DNA of 64,000 nt. It comes from Azolla caroliniana (taxonomy: Eukaryota; Polypodiophyta). The position numbers were made by a program, and so were the translations under genes. The stretch is from contig JBHGNT010000008.1 of the NCBI GenBank assembly GCA_043228905.1, positions 496,001 through 560,000 of the forward strand. The letters run 5' to 3'. Below, piece after piece: positions 42,585 to 54,400 of the stretch; position 1 is the first letter of the stretch, and each line of letters starts with the position of its first letter. The notes under the pieces are model-generated. The model was not told the DNA's origin. It searched no databases and was given only the letters and a program-made list of their open reading frames with translations.

Positions 42585-45500
42585 GTGCTGAAAGAAGAAA
42601 GCATAATCGAAGAAGAAGAATTCGTGTCATATATTCTGGAGGAAGCCTCATTTAACGACACCATCGGCGAAATCGAGGAAGTCGTGGATTTGAGCTATCG
42701 TCACCCTCAACATGTGATTTCGGTTAACTCCGTCAACATGTATACTATCATCGATGAATATCATTGAGGCATCTTGATAGAGGAAGCCGAAGTCAACACA
42801 AAATATAAAACCGTGAACAGGAAGATCAAGCCAGTTGCAGTTCCGCTACCGGAAGATAGTTGGCAAAAGATGAAGGAAGTTGCAAAAGATCCAAGCTTAA
42901 GGAACCCAAATACAATTGGTCACATCTTCACTAAAGAGAAGAAGGGAAAGCTACAAGTTGGAAGGGAGGATTTCCTCCTCCCTGAAGAGGAGCGGATGTT
43001 TCGTGGAAGGCTTGAAAGACATGGGAAGGCTTTCGCGTTTTTCCCAAAAGAAATTGGGTGTGCTAATCCAAGGACGGTAGAACCGATGGTGAAGGAAGAT
43101 AGTTGGCAAAAGATGAAGGAAGTTGCAAAAGATCCAAGCTTAAGGAACCCAAATACAATTGGTCACATCTTCACTGAAGAGAAGAAGGGAAAGGAACAAG
43201 TTGGAAGGGAGGATTTCCTCCTCCCTGAAGAGGAGCGGATGTTTCGTGGAATGTTTGAAAGACATGGGAAGGCTTTCGCGTTTTTCCCAAAAGAAATCGG
43301 GTGTGCTAATCCAAGGACGGTAGAACCGATGGTGATCTTCACGGTGCCGCATGTGCCTTGGAATTTGAAACCGATACCGGTTCCGAGAGCACACTTACCG
43401 AAGTTGATCAAGCTCTTAAAGGAGAAGGTGAGGATGGGAATTCTAGAACCGTCGAAGGCTCCTTATTCTAATAGGTGGTTCACGGTGCCAAAGAAGAATG
43501 GATCGTTGCGATTCATTCAAGATCTTCAACCCGTCAACAAGGTGACAATTCGGAATGTTGGAATCGGTCCGAGAGTGGATGAATTTGCCGAGGCGTTTGC
43601 GGGCCGGTCCATCTACTCCATCGGCGATCTCTACTCTGGCTACGATCAATTCCAGTTGGCGGTCGACAGTCGTGACATTACAACCATGAGAACTCCAATC
43701 GGGTTGGTGCGGATGTGTACCTTACCTCAAGGTGCAACGAACTCGGTGGCTCATATGGTGAATGCCATGAACAAGGTCTTGAAGGATTGCATCCCGGATA
43801 TCATGATGCCATTCTTAGATGATATTTCGATAAAAGGATGTTCGGATGAAGAGAAGGATGAATCAAAAGATAAGGATGGATGTAGAAAGTTCTTCATGGA
43901 TCATATGAAAGATTGCGAGAAGGTGCTCCAAAGGCTCGAAGATGCGAATTTGACATTTTCGAGAGAAAAATCCACATTCAGGCAACCGGAGATCCTGGTG
44001 GTAGGTCACTTGTGTGGAGCATACAGTCGGAAGCCTTCGCCATCCAAGGTGAATGCAATCCAAGACATGAAAGAAGAATGTGTAACCCAAACGGAGGTTC
44101 AAAGGTTCCTTGGAGCATGCGCGTTTTATCATATTTGGATTCCACACTACGCCCACATTGCTGAGCCATTATATGGTCTACTAAAGAAGAAGCGGATGTT
44201 CGAATGGACGAGCGAGCATACAATCGCCATCCGAAGGCTGAAGAAATTATTGATGGAGGCACCTGCATTACGGAAAGCGGACTATTCATACGGCAAGCCC
44301 ATTTTCGTGACTGTGGATACTAGTCCAATCGGAATTGGATGGGTTATCAACCAAGAAGATGAAGATTGCAACCGATATGCAATTCGGTTTGGCGCGAAAG
44401 TGTTAAGTGACAGGCAAAGAAGGTATGCCCAAGTGAAGAGGGAACTATGGGGGATCGTCTCGGCAATCAAATCTGATCGTGATTACCTTATTGGAGCAGA
44501 AGTCAAAATTGAGACCGATTGCCTACCAATTTTGGGTATGATATATGGTTGTAATACACCGGATATTGCCATGTTGCGTTGGATTGCATATATCAAATCA
44601 CTCAACCCGGAGATCCGTCATGTAGCTGGGAAGCGTAATGTCGTTGCAGACATGCTATCACGAGCGAGATACGACGGAGAAGAAGATCGACATTCTGATG
44701 AAGATGATGTTGGCTTGGATTTCTTTGCAAGTTCCTATGCTCGGGTGTTGACTACTTTCATAGAAGAGGACTACGAAGGCGAATTCGTGGAGATCAGGAA
44801 ATACTTGAGTTCTCTCCAAAAAAATGAATCATGGTCGAGGGAAGGCTTCCATCGAATTCGGAAGAAGGCATACAAGTATTTCCTTAAGGATGGAGCTCTT
44901 TGGAGGCATGCAAAAAAGAAGAATGGGACTCCGATGAGAGTTGTCTGCAAGCTAGAAGACCAACAAAAACTAATGTCTGAATTTCATGATAGTGTTTTTG
45001 CAGGCCATCGAGGAATATGGGCTACGTTTGCGAAGCTTAAGGAGAAATATTGGTGGCCGGGCATCTACAAAGATGTAGCAGCTTATGTGGAAACATGTAA
45101 GGAATGTCAAATGTTTTCGAATATTCGCCATCGAGATGGACTTCATCCGACTTACCCATTGGCTATGCATTACAAGTGGATGGTGGACATAGTGATGATG
45201 CCAATGGGATGAGGGCAGATGAAGTATCTTGTGCTCGCGAGAGAGGATCTTGCCAATCAAGTTGAAGGGCGAGCATTAAGAACTAAGGAGACATCATCGG
45301 TATGCCGATTCCTTCTTGAAGATGTTATTTGCAGATATGGATGCGTCGGCAAGATAGTGGCTAATAGAGGCGAGTTGGACGCCAATGAAGCTAGAGAATT
45401 CTTCTCGAGGATGGGAATCAAATTATCTCTTACCATGGCGTATAATCCGAAAGCAAATGGGAAGGTGGAACATGGACATGGACCGATTGTGAAGGCTCTA

Positions 45501-46103
45501 GTGAAAGCTTGCCATGGGAAAATAGGAGAATGGCCGTGTCTATTGCCATTTGCACTATGGGCTGACAGGACTACTCATAGCACGGTGACGGGATACATGC
45601 CGGCAGAGCTCATATTCGGACAAAAGCCAATAATGCATGTAGAACAAAGTATTATTTCATGGTTTGCATTGCCATGGCAAGATGAGATAAGTAGAGAAGA
45701 TCTTCTAGCATTGAGGATTTGACAATTAGAGCAGAATTTGGAAGATATAGAGGCGGTTAAAGCGCGGCTAAAGAATGCAAGGCTAAAGAACAAGAAAGAC
45801 TTCGATAAACGACATCGACTTCGGCCGAGGAAAATCGTTGAAGGAGATTGGGTGCTAGTCTATGACAGTAGCCTAGATAACCAACATGGTACAGCTCGAA
45901 AATTCTCACAACGATGGTTTGGGCCATATGTGGTGAAGAAAGTGGAAGATAATGCAACATATCATTTAGTAGAACTAGATGGTACACCACTTGCCTTGCC
46001 AATTGCCGGTAAAAGAATCAAGATCTTCAAGAGAAGAGATAGAATAGAAATTGGATTCGAAGCTTTTGACGATTCAGTCTTAAGCATTGATGAAAAAGTA
46101 TAG
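42585..46103 (+). pseudogene. Element C pol, near-intact
   Basis: A leader frame (42585-42767) is followed by an 812-codon frame (42774-45212) with RT (WFTVPKKNGSLRFIQDLQP, catalytic FLDD 43812-43823), RNase H (VDTSPIGIGWVINQEDED, IETDCLPILGM) and the integrase zinc site (FHDSVFAGHRGIW, CKECQMF). TGA at 45210-45212 replaces a Val codon. The core continues (45219-45722) and ends at TGA 45720-45722 (CGA elsewhere); the GPY/F module RWFGPYVV lies in 45738-46103. The second integrase Asp is Asn (VANRGELD, AAT at 45363-45365; A has ADRGELD). An 81-codon duplication at 42852-43337 keeps the frame. Confidence 0.94.
42852..43337 (+). repeat. 243-bp in-frame tandem duplication in C pol
   Basis: Units 42852-43094 and 43095-43337 repeat the segment from EDSWQKMKEVAKDPSLRNP to CANPRTVEPMV. 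A and B-like pol have it once. It lies N-terminal to the RT fingers and leaves the long open frame uninterrupted. Confidence 0.95.
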
Positions 46104-46170
46104 TAAACAAAAATGAATCCTCACCAAAATTGGCACATACCGGTGGATGTGCAGGTTTGGTGGGGGCGAA

Positions 46171-47522
46171 TGTCGTGTGAATCTTCACACACTATGTAAA
46201 AAAATAATGAAATAATTATTATAGATTAGATTAGTAGCTTACTATAGAAAGATGGATATACTCAAGAGCTTCAAAATGTATTTTACTATATACAAAATGG
46301 AGAAATACATATCAAGTTATGTGAAAATAAAGTTTGAGACGATAGAGAAATTAGAACTATCTCACATAGATAGGAAACTTAAGGCCCTGGCTATATAACC
46401 ACCTTGAGCTCCCTCATTTTTCATTTGTTCTAAGAGCACTTTGACCACTTTGTCTTGATGGATGATGGTGGCCAAATTCCCTAAATCCGGAAACCGGCTG
46501 GTAAACAAATTCGGAAACCGGCCGGTATGCAAACCGGAAACCGGCCAGTATGCAAAACCGGAACCGGAACCGGCAAGCAAAACCGGAACCGGAACTGGCA
46601 AGCAAACCGGAATTGGCTGGCAAGCAAAACCGGAACCGACCGGTAAGGAAAACCGGAACCGGAACCGGCCGGTAAGCAAAACCGGAACCGGAATCGGTAT
46701 GCAAACCGGAAACCGGCCGGTAAGCAAAACCGGAACCGGAACCGGTATGCAAACTGGAAATCGGTCGGTAAGCAAAACCGGAACTGGACCCGGCAAGCAA
46801 ACCGGAACCAGAACCGAAACCGGCCGGCGAGGGATTCGGCGATCGGGCGGAACCGGCGACCGTACGACGTTGGACGCAAATCGAACGGATAAAAGGATCA
46901 TGTGGCTATTTAAAGAAAGGTAAAAGAGACTAAAGTAAAGGTCAAGTGGACGGTCGCATGCAACTAAAGAAAAAGCCATGCAACTAAAAATAGATTCAAC
47001 GAAAAGAAAAGTTATGCAACTAAAAGTAGAGGCCATGCAACAAAAAGTGGAGGCATATGATCAACGAGGAACTCCATATATAATTCCATTTATTTATTTT
47101 TTCCTAGACTCATATGCTCTCTCCATATTATATTGTTCTTCTTTTCCTTCGGAGCTCTCTTATCTTATCGAAGCCAAGAACCCTAAATTTCCTTACGGAA
47201 GTCATAAACCCTAATTTCCTAATCAAAGCCATATAACTCAAAAACCCTAATTTTCGAATTGAAGCTAAAAACCCTAATATTCTAATTAAATCCATATTTC
47301 ATTTCTTCTAGTCTATTACTCTAGTCATCTCCATTAGCAAATTTTTGTAATCCCAATCTTGGGATTAATTGTAATCTTTCTTTCCCTTTATTAATGAAAT
47401 TTATGAATCTTTCTCATTTTGTATTAATTGCTTAATATAATCATACGAATCTGATATCTTCCGGTCGGAGGCCCCGGGGTCCTGCCTCAAAGTTCACGTA
47501 TCCTCGTCGTATTTCCGCAACA
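46171..47522 (+). repeat. 3' LTR of C
   Basis: Preceded by ACCGGTGGATGTGCAGGTTTG and GTGGGGGCGAA. It begins TGTCGTGTGAATCTTC and ends TTTCCGCAACA. TATATAA is at 46392-46398. It is 98 bp longer than the 5' LTR because of extra CCGGAA units. Confidence 0.94.
46485..46840 (+). repeat. CCGGAACCGG minisatellite, C 3' LTR
   Basis: About fourteen units such as AACCGGCCGGTAAGCAAAAC, more than in the 5' LTR. The arrays must have changed length after insertion, or during the last reverse transcription. Confidence 0.9.
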
Positions 47523-47576
47523 CCGGTCCACAATCAGCGCCGACTCGTGACACTTGTCGTCTTAAGGGGGGGATAG
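47523..47576 (+). pseudogene. End of D chromodomain tail and polypurine tract
   Basis: Resumed D sequence, CCGGTCCACAATCAGCGCCG, equals D' 10332-10385 (GGTCCTCAATCAAAGACGAC). It ends CTTAAGGGGGGGATAG, the polypurine tract before the 3' LTR. Confidence 0.85.
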
Positions 47577-47592
47577 TGTCATGATATGGCAG

Positions 47593-47638
47593 GACTTGAA
47601 CCCATAGCCTTATGTTATATGGGTCGATCTCTTGACCA
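47593..47638 (-). promoter_or_regulatory. tRNA-like A-box/B-box pair in D 3' LTR (antisense)
   Basis: The minus strand reads TGGTCAAGAGA (47628-47638) and, 37 bp further, GTTCAAGTC (47593-47601, exact B-box). It is the equivalent of 12167-12212. Confidence 0.5.
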
Positions 47639-47870
47639 TTACATTATCTATTGTAATACGTAAGATGTTATTTTTCATTTAAGTTTTACAACAGAAAATT
47701 ATTGTGTATTCCAGATTTCTCTGAAACATTCTAGAAGCTTCAGGACTATTCCTGAGAACACTATAAAAAGAGGCACAAGGCATTATTTCGAACCAAATTG
47801 GTTCAACGCCAGTCTTAAGCCTCATAGCTATTTTGTACTTACTCTTCACATAATATATTGTCTATTATCA

Positions 47871-47874
<4 letters not shown>

Positions 47875-47914
<40 letters not shown>
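47875..47914 (+). repeat. (CT)n microsatellite in D 3' LTR
   Basis: About 18 uninterrupted CT units; about 11 in the 5' LTR at the same place. Confidence 0.93.
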
Positions 47915-47920
<6 letters not shown>

Positions 47921-48006
47921 GTCTTCCACAATCCGTCCTCTTAGTACTAATAGTACTTCCCTTCTCTAGTACTAATTCTCTCTCTGTTTTAGTACTATTC
48001 CTGACA

Positions 48007-49200
48007 TCTACTGGCCTAAGATTCGTCTTGACATATATAGCTATAGGACTAAATGTCACCAATGTTAGGTTAACAAAGCCGAGCGACTTAAAGGTGTTGG
48101 ACTTCCCTTGGAAATTCCCAATAATAAGTGGGAAAGTATATCCATGAACTTTATTGTTAGCCTTCCTCTCACACAAAAAGACCATGATGCCATCTCAGTT
48201 GTGGTTGATAAACTAACTAAAATGGCCAGATTTATTGGTACTAAAACCATGACAACAGCTCTTGAATTGGCTTACCAATTCGTTGAAGAGTTATTTTGAT
48301 TTTATGGGTTATCGATGAATATCGTGAGTGATAGAGATCCAAAGTTTACTAGATGGATGCAAGTCTTTAAGAAGCTAGAAACTACATTGAACATGAGCTC
48401 CATGGATCATCCTCAATCTAATGGACACACAAAACGAGTAAATCAAATTATTGAGGACATGCTTCGAGCATACATTGGTACAAAGCCAACAAAATGGGAA
48501 CGCTATCTCCCAATTTTGGATTTTGCTTACGACAACTCCAAACATACATCGACGGGATATAGTCCTTTTATGTTGATGTATGGTTTTCAGCCACGAGCCC
48601 CGATTGATGTTAATATACATCATGATGAGTTGCGAAGTACGCAAAACTTTCTTCGGGATATGCAAGATATATTGCATATTGCACGAGATAATATAAAAAC
48701 AACTCAAGATAGAGCGCATTTTTATGATGATCATAATAGGCAACCTCGTGTATTCAACCCTAGACAGAAGGTATTTTTACTCGTACCTTACAATTCTAAG
48801 ACCTTGTCTACATGTAAGTGCACTGAGTTAGCCACATGGTTTTGTGAACCTTTTACAATCCTCAAACGCATTGGTTCATCATCCTATTGTCTTGCTCTTC
48901 CTGATGGTGTTGAAATCCATCTAGTTTTCCATGTAAGTCGTCTAAAAGACCTTATTGGTTTTTGCGACAATACAGTCACAACTGAAACTTTGGTTACTTT
49001 TGAACAATTATCTTTAAACCACATGTACCAAAGAGAATTCTCGATGTTAAAACAAAAAATTTGCATTCTAAAATAATCTGAGAATTATAAATGGATGGAT
49101 AAGTCTATACAAGATGCTACATGGGAACGAGAAAATACCCTTAAAACTAACTTCCCTAAGTTTTCATTGCAAGAGTGTAATGTTTTAAAGAGGGGGAGTA
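48007..49200 (+). pseudogene. Element F integrase, after the D insertion
   Basis: It resumes with YWPKIRLDIYSY and a Cys pair (TKCHQC) of the zinc site. The catalytic core has NFIVSLPLT (first Asp replaced by Asn, from the expected xDFI), SDRDPKFT (second Asp) and HPQSNGHTKRVNQ, where the expected Glu is Lys. The open frame 48315-49076 continues to the C-terminal LPDGVEIHLVFHVSRLKD. Stops occur near 48072, 48297 and 49074. The tract AAAGAGGGGGAGTA (49187-49200) precedes the LTR. Both active-site changes mark it as dead independently of the stops. Confidence 0.88.
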
Positions 49201-49638
49201 TGTTACGGGCATGACCATATAATATCCCGCAGTAAGATTGTACCGTAGTATTCCATACATGTGGATAAAGTGTGAGGGTTAAACGAAAGTGTAAAGAAGG
49301 GAATGATTACTTTTAATCTGTGGGATTGAGACAACCCATTAAGGCGAAGTGTGAACTTGCATGGGGGCCTTAGATCTGGCTATAAATATGAGGCCTAACT
49401 ACCCACATTTGACACATTATCGACAACGTCGAGACTCTATGTTTGTGGTGATTCCACTCTTCTAGCGAGCGCACTAGTACCAGGTACAACTCAACGCCAT
49501 GACAGTGGTATGGGACGCCGATTGAGGCTGGAGTCCGTCTCGATCCCTTCGCTCAGGGGTGGTCAGGTAGATTGACACCCTTCTTTCTCTCTCTCCTCTC
49601 GATTTTCTAATAATATATTTCCTTATCTCATGGCTACA
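49201..49638 (+). repeat. 3' LTR of F (right end approximate)
   Basis: It begins TGTTACGGGCATGACC straight after a polypurine tract. A TATA-like CTATAAATATGAGG lies near 49379. The right end is set at CATGGCTACA (49638) only because it ends in CA; the 5' LTR is outside the window, so this is not verified. Confidence 0.6.
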
Positions 49639-51430
49639 TTAGGATCTAGCTCTAACACAAGGCGTCACCATAGACCGAGTAGACAATAATATATCTTTCT
49701 TTATGGCATAATTCCAAGATCCTTGTACAAACGTATGGTTATTCAACACCATAATCATCACCCTTGCACTCATGTATAGTGTCACCATATGGGCTCTATT
49801 CCACCCACTAGTTATGATGTTGTCACAAAGCATCCCGCCCACATGACATGAATTGTGTTGAATTGTATAACCATTATTCCAAGAAATGAGCCTCATCAAT
49901 TGGATTGGAACTATTTTACACGTACGGCTTTTGAAGTATCAAAGAAAATGGTGAAAACAAAACACAAAGAGGGATCATGGTACTCATGAGTCATAAGTGA
50001 TGAAGTATTCAACAACATACTCTATTCCAAAATGATGAAAGGAACAAGGTAATGTAGCGAGATCTATTGAAGCTCTATGCCCATAAGACTTGGCTCACAC
50101 CAATCAAGGCAATTCCCTAAAGATGGCCTTCCATAAAGGCAAGAACTTCTTACAAGATGGATTCACACAAAAATCCAAGCTACATGGTCATCTACATACC
50201 CCATAGTTGTTATAGAGCTATCTACAAACTTATCCTACCAATTAGAGATCAAGGTACGACGAGCACTTCACATACCTAGATCCAAAAGATATTGCAAATT
50301 ATGTGATAGTACCACAAGCAAGATTGCACATAATGTGAAGGAGAGATTACAAATTCCTATAATTGTCCAAACTTTAAACCACATATAAGAGAAGCATGTA
50401 ACTATCTACAAAGACTCCACCACCGTTGGACAAATGGAGAATGCTAACCCACAATAGTGCTCAAGCTTCAAAAGCATAAGGAATCAACCCTTATATTTGC
50501 GTGTAGGATGAACGACAATCCCACATCATTAATTTTTTCCATAGCTCCTTATCTCCACTAACAAGGTGTAGGACTAATTATATAGCAAGCCAAGGAATGA
50601 TGACGACAATGGAGACCACAAGTACTAGGACATGAGACACGTTGGAGATTAGTGCTCTCTATGTCTGATGTACAAGAGGAACCTAAATGAGTTAAACTTC
50701 ATCGTAGCCTCATCTCATCACATAAACCAACCCTGGATTCAAAGTTCAGTCACTACTCTCATTCGTGTTCGATATGTGTGCTACATCTTGTAGAGCAACA
50801 TTGAAATCATTCCACCACATGGATGAAAATTGAGAAGACTTTTAACTTTTTCAGTGGCTCAAATTTGAGGTCGTGCAATTGATATTTGAAATAATTTCAA
50901 GTAGCAAATCCATGCAGAGCAATCCAAGGAATAACTAATTCATGACTGTTCCCTTCTGATATGGATGATGGAAGCAAACTCCAGGAATTCCAGACTTTGA
51001 TCAGTGCTCCAAAACGTGGTTAAGACTATAAAGTTGAAGTTTCATGAAAACGTAGATTATCATAATTAATGATGCTGTATCTGAAATTCCAATACTATAA
51101 ATTGGATTGCGTGCAATCAAAAGCAATGATAAACAGTCTTTAGGGTTTATCTGGCGTAATCAGAATGTGACTTAGTAAAGATTGAAGATTGCACCCTCAA
51201 ATAAATAACGAGCAATAAAGTCAAAGAAAAATACATGGGCGCATAGCAATAAAAAATAAATAGAAGATTGCAGGAAGTGCAAGGTACAATAAGTTAACGC
51301 AAGCAAAGCTTTTATTATAATACACTTCATTCCATTCTGGGCTGGATGAAGGAACTGATGATAACCTACTACAGTGATCAAGGTCACCAGCTCAACATGA
51401 ACATGACATGTAAGAGGGACAATCATCTCC
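49639..51430. other. Intergenic stretch downstream of the PNGase gene
   Basis: AT-rich DNA with no conserved coding motif, no LTR pair and no clear tandem repeat seen. An 86-codon minus-strand frame at 49639-49899 matches nothing I know. The part nearest 51430 should hold the 3' untranslated region of the PNGase transcript. Confidence 0.5.
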
Positions 51431-54400
51431 TCATTTATTTGTGAAAAAATCAACACAGGATAGTTGGAGTCGCGATTGTGATGATGAATCGCGAACAGCC
51501 AAAAATTGGAACCTGAAAAGTGAAACATTAAGGTTACTTATCCAATGAAGAAGTTATGAATAATTTTTTCTGACGTGTGTTTTGCATTGCCATGTTGCAA
51601 TATAGTGATGCACATACTCGGCCTTAAATACGCTTGCAAACCTATTGTGAAGACACCATGAAGAATAAAATATCACACAAACCTTGTACATACCTAAAGG
51701 CGTTGCATACAGATCTTCTTTCTTTAGCAATTTCAAACGTTCTTCTTTCATAGCGTTGGCTGAAAATTTCTGAATTACGTGAATCAAGTTCACTCCATGT
51801 GCTGCCACTGTCATTGCTCCCCTCCAGAATCCTTCAGGGAAAACCTTATTGACATGATCAAATTCATCTGGTCGTACTTATGAACAAAATAGATATGTTA
51901 CATACCAATTCTTTGGATCACGTTCAGGACAGTCATTCGCAGCCATGACTTCATAAACCACCACCTCTGCACCACCATTGGATGGCAAATAATATGTCAA
52001 CCAACTTCCTGATGCGTAAAACACGTAGAAGATATATTTAATCATTCAATATTTACTTGGTTCTATGTAAAAAATAAGCATATAATAAGAATTTTCAAAT
52101 GAACAAGTCTTCCTGAAATTATCAAAGTACTACTCCAAAATCGGTAAACTATTTAAACCGTTATTCCGAAGTAAAGAGAAGAGGGAGACAGGAGGATGTA
52201 TATCACTTCATAATATACAACCTAATATGATATTCCTGACTATTTTTGTTTGTTTTTGAACAGCAACGCTCATAGTGACACCTTTCTCTTTATGAAGATT
52301 GCATGGCAAATTATAGAGTCCTGCCTTTCAAACTTTTTTAATGATGATCTGAGGAAGTAGTAGCTTAGCACTTTCCTAAATAAAAAATTCCCAATACTGA
52401 AAACTGCACTATTCATTGGCAATCAAATAGAAGGTTTCAACTGTATTGACTACTGTGATTGCATGAAGATATATTCTCTGAAGTGTTGTATAAGGGGTTA
52501 TTTTAGAGGGTTTCAGTTCTCTCTTCATTTATGAGTTACTCTAACATTTCATGAAAGAAAAACACATCTCCATTTTTTTATCAGATTTCAGGATTTCGTT
52601 TTCTAGGTGAAGCAGGAATTTTGTTTGGTTCCAATTAATTCTCTTAAAACTCTAGAACTCAATGTCTATGAGAAATAGTATCTCAAATGTTATAAGTATT
52701 TGGTGTACTGTGAGATGAACATACTATGATTAGTAGCAGCTTAATCTTACTAAATTTTGGCGAACATTATGATATCCAAATAGTTAAACATATCCATCCT
52801 CGTTCAAATCAAGATTTTTGTCACAGGGGAGCTCTTACAACCACAATCAATTATCATAAAGCAGTTCCCTGCCTCGGCCTCTTAAAATTGACATGAAAAA
52901 TTCAGGAAAAAGTAGCATTTTACCTTTAGCTCCATTTGGTTCTTCCCATTTTGTATATTGTAATCCATCAAATGCTGAAGTAGCCTATAAGCATGCAAAT
53001 GTGAGAAAGTACAAGAATATAATCATTCATAGTTTAATTCATAATAAAATATAGTAATGTTGTAGTGAAATCATACAATGCCCAAAGGTAACTCCTCCCC
53101 ACTTGCGTTTGTCCATGCACCACAAAGTCTCTCATTTTTAGCCAGGAATGCTAGTCGGTTCAAAACAACATCATTCTGGGAGGCCTTTTTGATAGCTTCT
53201 ACCATGGTATTCAGGTTTTCCATCATAACAGGCAGAGTCAATGCTGTGTCAATTGGATCTGAAGAAGAAACATAAATTTCCTTGGTATCAAGGTTACAAC
53301 TCAAATTCAGCGCAAGTGCATGGAATATCCGCTGCATCACATTAGTATCAAAGGCATTCAGTACAAGAGATGTACATGATTGCAATGCCACCCTTTTTCT
53401 ACGTGTTCTATAAGGGACCTCCTTGACCTGCTTGAAAATTGTCAGCAAAGTTTCAAGCATGTCGTTCAGTGCATTTGTTGATGGATGGCTTTCACAAAAT
53501 GAACTTAATTCTCCAAGTCCTCTGAAGACTTTGCTAACATGATTATCGACACATGCTCTCTTGGGTCTCGCATTACTTTCTGAGGAAAAAGATGAACTGG
53601 AACTTCCAAATTCACCTCGTGTTCTGCGCCACTCTTCAGACCCTGTCAGCCTACCAGGTAAAACTAGAGACTCATCGTGATCTTGATGACACATATCAAG
53701 CTCTTTAGCTTCCTTCTCATCACGCGCTCTTAGTTGTACCATGTAATCATTGGAAACATGGGTCCTTAGACGAGAGCTCATACTAGAAAGCACAGCTGCA
53801 GCATTTTCTTCACTAATAATATTTCTTCGAAGCCGTACCTTGTAATTATATTAAAACAACCATTATATATGTAAGAGAGTATATGTGAACACCTTGATGT
53901 TTAGTAAAAATTAAAATCAGACAGCAATCTTCAGAGATGCTTTCCAATGTACACACTATATTATGGTCACATTTATAAGGCTTCCAAGGTTATAGTTGGT
54001 AGGCACATACCTCTTTCCAATTTCTAGTATATCGACGAGTAACATCACACACACCATCTTTAGAGAAAGCCATCACATAGTTCAACTTTTTTCCCCATCT
54101 AATAAGCAGAGGAAGCAGAATGAGACACGTCAGCCAGATATTTCAGACAGATACAACTTTACAGCAGCAAATTAATTACTAGTGTCCCAGAAGTGAAGAA
54201 AATGACCCTTTTTCATATAGCAAAGGCTTGTCAAATGCGCCTTCACAAGGATCTAAATGTATCCACCTGTAATGCAGGTAAAACAGTTATCAGAACTTTG
54301 TAAATTATATGAACCATTCTTAATGTAGAACTATACACTAACATCCATAACCAGATACTAATGTTTCAAAATTTAAGTTACAAACTAGCTTTTGCTTAGG

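Larger units (their letters stand above)
39328..47522 (+). mobile_element. Ty3/gypsy element C, most complete A/B relative
   Basis: LTRs 39328-40581 and 46171-47522, primer-site candidate, gag-pro (40635-42414), pol (42585-46103) and polypurine tract are all present. The target duplication is CCGG (39324-39327, 47523-47526), with D sequence continuing across. The family order protease, RT, RNase H, integrase is the same as in A and B, but the LTR is twice as long. It is far more AT-rich than A and B at synonymous sites while the proteins stay alignable. It is inactive here through shifts in gag, two stops in pol and a changed integrase Asp. Confidence 0.94.
12151..48006 (+). mobile_element. 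Chromodomain Ty3/gypsy element D, split by G, K and C
   Basis: D interrupts F and is bounded by TCTAC direct repeats (12146-12150 and 48007-48011). F reads on across the two ends, which proves the insertion. Own DNA of D is 12151-12807 (5' LTR, gag start), 29094-30864 (gag, zinc knuckle, protease), 36423-39327 (RT, RNase H, integrase, chromodomain start) and 47523-48006 (tail, 3' LTR). Without its passengers D would be about 5.9 kb, a normal size. The three later insertions are G at ATGC, K at ACTAT and C at CCGG. It is the same family as D'. Confidence 0.92.
47577..48006 (+). repeat. 3' LTR of D
   Basis: It begins TGTCATGATATGGCAGG and ends TATTCCTGACA, followed by target TCTAC. TATAAAAA lies at 47762-47769 and a long CT run at 47875-47914. 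Confidence 0.93.

Noticed and set aside
46362-47036. A 224-codon minus-strand frame rich in Pro-Val-Pro-Val-Leu and Phe-Arg repeats
   Set aside because: It is the translation of the CCGGAA minisatellite in the C 3' LTR; the same frames appear in the 5' LTR array and change with unit number.
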